64,000 nucleotides of DNA from Dama dama (Eukaryota > Chordata > Mammalia > Artiodactyla > Cervidae). This document shows, one piece after another, positions 59,401 through 64,000 of this stretch. Location of the stretch: the NCBI RefSeq assembly GCF_033118175.1, contig NC_083714.1:8680001-8744000 (forward strand), given 5' to 3'. The position numbers and the translations under genes are program-made. Every line of letters starts with the position of its first letter. Position 1 is the stretch's first letter. The notes beneath the pieces are model-generated. The model ran no database searches. It was not told the DNA's origin and worked only from the letters and a program-made list of their open reading frames with translations.

Positions 59401-62400
59401 GTATATATATGCATAACGAAGCACGTTGCTATATACCAAAAACTAAACACAATGCTGTAAACCAATCAGACTTCAATTTTCTAAAATGAGAGAAATTGCA
59501 GATGCAGATCTAAAAAATTGCAGAGCCCAGTAATTGCTGTGTGGGAAGGACAAGGGACTTGGAGGCGTCAAAGATAACACTAAAGTTAGTACCATAAATG
59601 CTGACATTTAGCAATGTCCTTCAGAAGCAATCTTCTTTGGTACTTTATTAAATCTTCACACCAATTAGTAGTAAATGGTTCTCAGGGAACATTAGAGCTA
59701 CATCTTGTCTACTTAGAAACATGTTCGAGACAACTTTTGCACATATATGATTCTAAAGCTCTTTAAAGATTATCTATTTAAAAGCCTTTTACTAGTTTAC
59801 TTAAGCCATCTCAATTAGTTTAAAAAGAGTGACACATTAACATCTTGTATTTGGACAAGATGGTCACTCAAAAGAGCACTTCTGCTTCCTCTCCAAGGAA
59901 AAAGAAGGGGAATGTGCAGGGTCCCATCAACTCCTGAATAAGTATGCACATATATATATGAAGAAAGGGACAACAGGCACTGAGGACAGTTTACTAATGT
60001 GCAAATATCACAGCAAATCACTTTCAATCCACAAACATGTAGTCCACTTCTGGGTTTTTCATTCAGTTATACACTTTGACTTTCTCATGTGATTATAAAT
60101 TCGCATATAAAGTCACTATTAGTTACTCATATTCTAAAAGCAAATACCCCATAAATGTTCATACAATTTGAAAACAAAAAAGGTCTTCACTAATTACAAC
60201 TGCCTGACTTTATATGCAGCAGCAACAGTTAATAGGAGAAAGGTAAAAGACACCTAGAGATAATTTATTAAATTCCTAAATTTCCAGTATATATTTGTCC
60301 TTGGCTGATCGCCTAAATACTCATTGCTGAACAAAATAGTTATGATAAAAAGGTTAATCAAGTATCAGTTTTCTTTACCATGTATATACATCTAGATTAA
60401 ATTCCCAGTTTGCAGTTCCCCATTTTAAATGATTCCCACAAAACTATAGGCTTCCCTGATGGCTCAGATGGTAAAGAATCTGCCTGCAATGTGGGAGACC
60501 TGGGCTCGATCCCTGGGTCAGGAAGATCCCCTGGAGAAGGGAATGGCAACCGACTCCAGTATTCTTGCTTGGAGAATTCCATGGACAGAGGCTACAGTCC
60601 ACAGGATTGCAAAGAGTCAGACATGACTGAGTGACTAACACTTTCACTTTCACAAAAGTATAAAGGAATCCTAAAACTAAAAACACATTTACCAATTAGG
60701 CTGTATTCAGACCAATGAATTCAAAATGGAGAATGTTTAACAAGTTAAAGGCAGGCACAACCTACAGTGTTTTCTCCCCCATAAGTTTGGATAGACACAG
60801 ACTATCTTCTACTTTTATATACATATTGTTTTTATGAGAATGTACTGTGTTACCAAATACAACAGACCTTCAGGAATTGCTCAAATGAATTTTTAATTTT
60901 TTTCAGCCTCTGGCCCTGAAGAAGTCTAGCTTGTTGAAGAACATTTCGTTGCTCTCGAAACATACGCTACAAATATAAAAGAAAAAGTGGTAAAATGTGG
61001 GCAACGTTTAATATTTGGAAAGCATGTTTATGCATTAAGCTTTAAAGGAACTCTAACTCAATGCTTGTTAACATTTCCTGTTTTGACAACTTTGATGACC
61101 AAGTTGAAGTAACTGTGTTCACCACTACAAGACAGAAACCATATAATATTCCTACCCTATCAGTCACTGAGTAGGATATATTCTTTCTTAACAATCTTCA
61201 AAACATGTCATTCTTGAGGTCAAAATCCACAAATGACCCTTCCAATAATGTGTTTACCACGGGTAGGCAAAATCTACAAGGTAATCCTTCCTAACAGTAA
61301 TTGCTGAGGAACTATTCTTTCTTAACAATACTCAAAATATATATTAATTCTTGGCCCCTTCAATATGCACATAGACGATCCTTCCAATAGCTGGCCTTTC
61401 TGTTCTTTGACCTAAACTCCAACAATAAACTTACCCTCTTCTTTACATTAGCCACTCACTTATATAGTCATACCCCATAGTCATGGGATTCGGTCATTCC
61501 CAAGAACTGCCCCGGCTACATGATATTAATTAGAGCAAAGACTTAAACAGGAACTACGGGTCAGGTATGGTTCCAATGACTTTAATAGACTTCTTCTATA
61601 TGATCTCATTTTTTTATTCCTCAAAAAGTCTCTATGAGGTACATACTCTCACTGTGTTTCCTTTCATAGATGAGGAAACTGAGACACACAGATAAACAAT
61701 CTGTCCTTGGTTTCACAGCTAGCACTGGTCAACCAAGACTGGATCCCAAACATTTACCTTTCCAGAGTCTGGGCCCTAGACCACTGTACTACATATACTT
61801 TTTCATTTCCCCTAGCATTCAACCACTACCTCCCTGTTTTGCACTTCATTCCCTTTCTTGCTACATACAGGTCAACACTACATCAGGAATAACATCCGCT
61901 GATGCTAGGACTGTTCATTGTCCCCAACCCCCACTCTCTTGACTTCCTCTCTCCTCCTCCTCAGCTTAAATCCCACCATCGATCATTACACCTATGCCAT
62001 GGCACATGTACCTTGGCCCCTTCTCTGTCAGTCTTCATGACTAAACCCCAATCCTGGGAAATCCGCCTCTCCAGCTGCTCTGCATCAGCCATGTGGAGTG
62101 GTCTCACTTTAAATTCATGATCACTAGGACAGCCACCTAATCTGCACCCATAATTGCTGCTTGGCAATGGTATCTCCCTGGTCCTCTCAGGAAACAATTC
62201 CAGGGCTTCTTCTCTGTCCCCCAAAGGCAACAACTTATCCACCATCCTTACTCCTAAACGGTGACCTTACTACTTCACTAAATAAAAAGAGGCACTCCCA
62301 AGAGAACACTCATTCTCCCTTCACTACATCTCCCACCCACCTTCACCCATCTGAGTTCAGGGGCTCTACCTTCTCTCCTGTATCATTGCCTGAGCGATTG

Positions 62401-63564
62401 CTAATTGAGACTTTGATACAATAAGCTCATTTTAAAGCTAAGGCTGATACTAACAGCTAGTTTTTCTTCTTGTTCCTGGGCTTTCTTCATGTCTAAATCC
62501 CACTCCCGAAACAAAGTCTGAAACTGCTGAGCATATTTGAGATAAAGATTCTGCCTGTAAAACATAAGAAAGAGCAATGTCAAACTCCACAAAGATACAA
62601 ACGAATATCAACTGTATTTAAAACAAAATTGATTTGACACAATTTACACTATAAAAGAAGAAAGCAGTAATAGCACAATAGCAGCTGAAATATTCTCACG
62701 GGAAACAGAGAGGTTAAGTGGATAACTTACTCCTCAGTTCCAAAAGTACTGCTCCTGACTGAATAAATACAAACACTATTGCACATGCTCTCTACTTCTT
62801 GAAATCTAGTGACAATTTATTGTACTATGAATTTCCCAGAAACATCATTTTATCTATTAATAAAAGCAGTTTACTTTTCATTTCTTCTTACTGAATATCC
62901 TGTATGTCCTAATATGATAAGTAGACTCAGTCAGCTTATACTATCTATTTATCAGAGAAGATTACCAAACAGGAATATTTCACTTAACTATTTCCCCTCT
63001 TTGGCACAACAATGAATTTTGAAAAAAAGAACAGTAAACACAACTTAGTTAAATGGTACAAATTTTTCACAATATAAGATTAACCTTTTCTGCATAACTG
63101 AATATAGTTAACTGTCACAAGAATAATGGTTTAAGACATCAGCCTTATGTTCAGCTAGGATAGGTCTAGATTGAATATAATTTAATTATATAGAATGAAA
63201 ACTCAATTGTTCTTTGAAAGGGGAAGGAAAAAGGTCATCTTTATTTTCTTCTAGGAAATATATCTCAATTCTCTTAAGGAGTAGGATTACAAAACTAATG
63301 GCTTTACCTGGTTAGGAAAAAAAAATCAAGCAAAATATGTTTTGCACTGGAAAATGTAATAGTGTTTGCCTTAGGTTATACATACCATCAGATACTAAGA
63401 AATTATACAAAACGTCATTGTGGCACAAAAACGTAAACCACTTTACCTTTGTTCTTGGTGTGTTTTCCAAACACTATCAAGTTTTTCATTAGTGATTTTG
63501 ATAGTAGCTCTTGTGTTCATCTCAAACTTTTTTCTCTTTGCAAGAAGAGCCTGTTTCATGTCAA
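56430..63564 (-). CDS. SYCP3-like (Cor1/Xlr family) gene, five 3'-terminal coding exons
   Basis: SYCP3 forms the lateral elements of the synaptonemal complex in meiosis; Cor1/Xlr/FAM9 relatives are mostly X-linked and germline-expressed. Five exons (63447-63564, 62455-62554, 60868-60966, 56616-56720, 56430-56483) give 158 in-frame residues with no stop, all bounded by AG/GT sites. The protein reads DMKQALLAKRKKFEMN, FQTLFREWDLDMKKAQEQEE, RMFREQRNVLQQARLL, RMEELEKDHEHFLSD and ends LQNELQMLQKFLLSLLF, matching the Cor1 coiled-coil and the hydrophobic C-terminal tip of SYCP3 (about 236 residues in human). The 5' exons lie beyond the right edge. It is too diverged to be the autosomal SYCP3 orthologue, so it is called a paralogue. 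Splice preservation argues against a processed pseudogene. Two minus-strand AATAAA signals at 56146-56165 lie downstream. Confidence 0.9.
56616..56720 (-). CDS. SYCP3-like coding exon (fourth in window)
   Basis: 105 nt, 35 codons, phase 0: RMEELEKDHE to QDKIIIEA. The acceptor is CTCTTTTAG and the donor AAGCT/GTAAGT (strong). Confidence 0.9.
57275..57297. repeat. (CAA)n microsatellite
   Basis: Seven or eight CAA units. Confidence 0.9.
57845..58035 (+). mobile_element. old L1 3'UTR, left half (split by BovB)
   Basis: Reads GCATAGGGAACTATATTCAC..., then 'acaatggaaaatga' and a TA-rich tract, as in the end of L1M 3'UTRs. It resumes at 59390. TG/TA simple sequence lies at 57990-58018. Confidence 0.75.
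58038..59135 (-). mobile_element. 5'-truncated BovB, main part
   Basis: Reverse-strand BovB 3' region starting at the TCAGTTCAGTTCAG tail and extending to the RT segment with DYAKAF-type sequence at about 59090. The coding frame 58301-58753 (-) holds the post-RT region; breaks are present. Confidence 0.92.
59197..59385 (+). mobile_element. BovB RT segment in opposite orientation to the adjacent BovB
   Basis: Plus-strand BovB from ACATGAACCATGAACTTCCA to AATAAACTGTGGAAAAT, with an A13 expansion near 59307-59319. It overlaps the consensus segment at the end of the neighbouring minus-strand piece by about 75 bp. A ~60-bp TA-rich filler separates them. Confidence 0.88.
59390..59485 (+). mobile_element. 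old L1 3'UTR, right half
   Basis: Continuation of the L1 3'UTR ('gcataacgaagcacgttgct', 'caatgctgtaaaccaatcag'), matching the usual end of that region. It shows that the BovB pieces are nested in it. Confidence 0.7.
60449..60650 (+). mobile_element. Bov-tA SINE with 12-bp target duplication
   Basis: Flanked by CACAAAACTATA (60437-60448) and CACAAAAGTATA (60651-60662). It has a complete head and BovB-like tail and sits in an intron of the SYCP3-like gene, sense to the plus strand. Confidence 0.93.
60868..60966 (-). CDS. SYCP3-like coding exon (third in window)
   Basis: 99 nt, 33 codons, phase 0: RMFREQRNVL to FEQFLK. The acceptor is TTTGTAG; the donor AAG/GTCTGT is a weak but GT-type site. 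Confidence 0.88.
60967..62454 (-). other. intron of the SYCP3-like gene
   Basis: Contains a MIR-like element (61590-61800). The rest is unassigned; open frames at 61902-62424 and 61961-62245 have no recognised motif. Confidence 0.7.
61590..61800 (-). mobile_element. MIR SINE (probable)
   Basis: Blocks ATAGATGAGGAAACTGAGAC, 'cacagctagcactgg' and 'actggatcccaaa' in order match MIR in reverse orientation, with typical strong divergence. Confidence 0.65.
62455..62554 (-). CDS. SYCP3-like coding exon (second in window)
   Basis: 100 nt: completes the split Arg codon, then 33 codons from QNLYLKYAQQ to EEKLA. The acceptor is TTTTACAG and the donor AGCT/GTTAGT. It contains the family's WDLDM block. 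Confidence 0.9.
62555..63446 (-). other. intron of the SYCP3-like gene
   Basis: AT-rich intron with no repeat or extra exon recognised. Confidence 0.75.
63447..63564 (-). CDS. SYCP3-like coding exon (first one in window)
   Basis: 118 nt: two bases of a split codon, 38 codons from DMKQALLAKR to VWKTHQEQ, then two bases of a split codon. The acceptor is TATATAG and the donor CAAAG/GTAAAG. It is the conserved start of the Cor1 domain. Confidence 0.9.
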
Positions 63565-64000
63565 CTATATAAAAAATATTTACTCATTAAAGTCAAATGT
63601 GGAAAATTATCTTGTTCTGATACATTCAAATCAATATGGGCAAATGCTGCCTCAGCAATATGCAAAGACACTTAAGATTTATAATACAGACACCATTTCA
63701 AAAAGCAAGATTTGCTCACTTTTTTCTCGAAAACCTTTCCAGTACTAGTATCACGACTCTAATTTTTCTAACCACAAACCACCTTTAGATTTAGAGATAC
63801 TGGAAAAGTGATAACAATCAAAGCATTTTCCAAGTTTCAAAACGTGTATAAAGAATCTCAAGAGAAAACTTTCCATTCATTCTGCATCAGAAAACAGTGA
63901 AAAGGCAACTCTTTCTAACTGTGTAAAATATCCTGTAGTTCAAGGGACATGTTTAGATGGATTACCATTAGGATGTGTTGCAAAAATCACAGAAAAGAAT
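63565..64000 (-). other. 5' intron sequence of the SYCP3-like gene (to the edge)
   Basis: Upstream of the first visible exon. No further SYCP3-like exon was found before the window ends, so the preceding exon lies outside. Confidence 0.65.

Larger units (their letters stand above)
56721..60867 (-). other. intron of the SYCP3-like gene, packed with nested repeats
   Basis: Bounded by the fourth and third exons. It holds a (CAA)n run (57275-57297), a L1 3'UTR split by BovB sequence (57845-59485) and a Bov-tA (60449-60650). The remaining stretches (56760-57840, 59490-60440) contain nothing recognised; 57650-57840 resembles an old interspersed repeat that I cannot name. Confidence 0.75.

Overview
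This window is nuclear DNA from a ruminant, most likely a bovid. The evidence is the repeat content: RTE-type BovB LINEs, tRNA-derived Bov-tA and BovB-derived BovA SINEs, and the ruminant L1 lineage, layered over older mammalian repeats (L1M, MIR, a hAT fossil). Two gene families present, PWWP3B/MUM1L1 and the Cor1/Xlr/SYCP3-like family, are X-linked in other mammals. An X-chromosome origin is therefore inferred; it is not shown directly. More than half of the window is recognisable repeat.

Layout. (1) 1-19200: a near-full-length dead BovB, several 5'-truncated L1s (one with a perfect 15-bp target-site duplication), SINEs, a hAT fossil and a solo LTR, interspersed with GC-rich sequence in which no gene is recognised. 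(2) 19245-23780, minus strand: an intact single-exon PWWP3B-family coding sequence of 686 codons, with a candidate splice acceptor just upstream and a candidate non-coding first exon about 1 kb further up. (3) 24526-26757: a minus-strand endogenous-retrovirus remnant whose LTR carries a 77-bp triplicate. (4) 26758-30463: a full-length processed retrocopy of ZFP36L2, including 5'UTR, CDS, 3'UTR and poly(A) and flanked by a diverged duplication at a TT/AAAA site. It is disabled by two stops and one insertion but is still CpG-rich. (5) 33797-43520: an inverted duplication (blocks B and C) around a 4.6-kb spacer. Block C extends outward into an inverted copy of the sequence upstream of the PWWP3B-family gene (block A), including the candidate first exon. 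(6) 45148-53215: a full-length dead L1 next to an older L1 3' end. (7) 56145 to the right edge, minus strand: five intact terminal coding exons of a SYCP3-like (Cor1/Xlr) gene whose 5' exons lie beyond the window.

The two live-looking genes are single-copy within the window and point to chromatin and meiotic or germline biology: PWWP3 proteins bind nucleosomes, and Cor1/Xlr proteins are chromosome-axis coiled coils. The most unusual structure is the A/B/C duplication system, in which a possible promoter and first exon has been copied in inverted orientation without the coding exon. Repeat names come from reading and recall of family consensus features; no database was searched.
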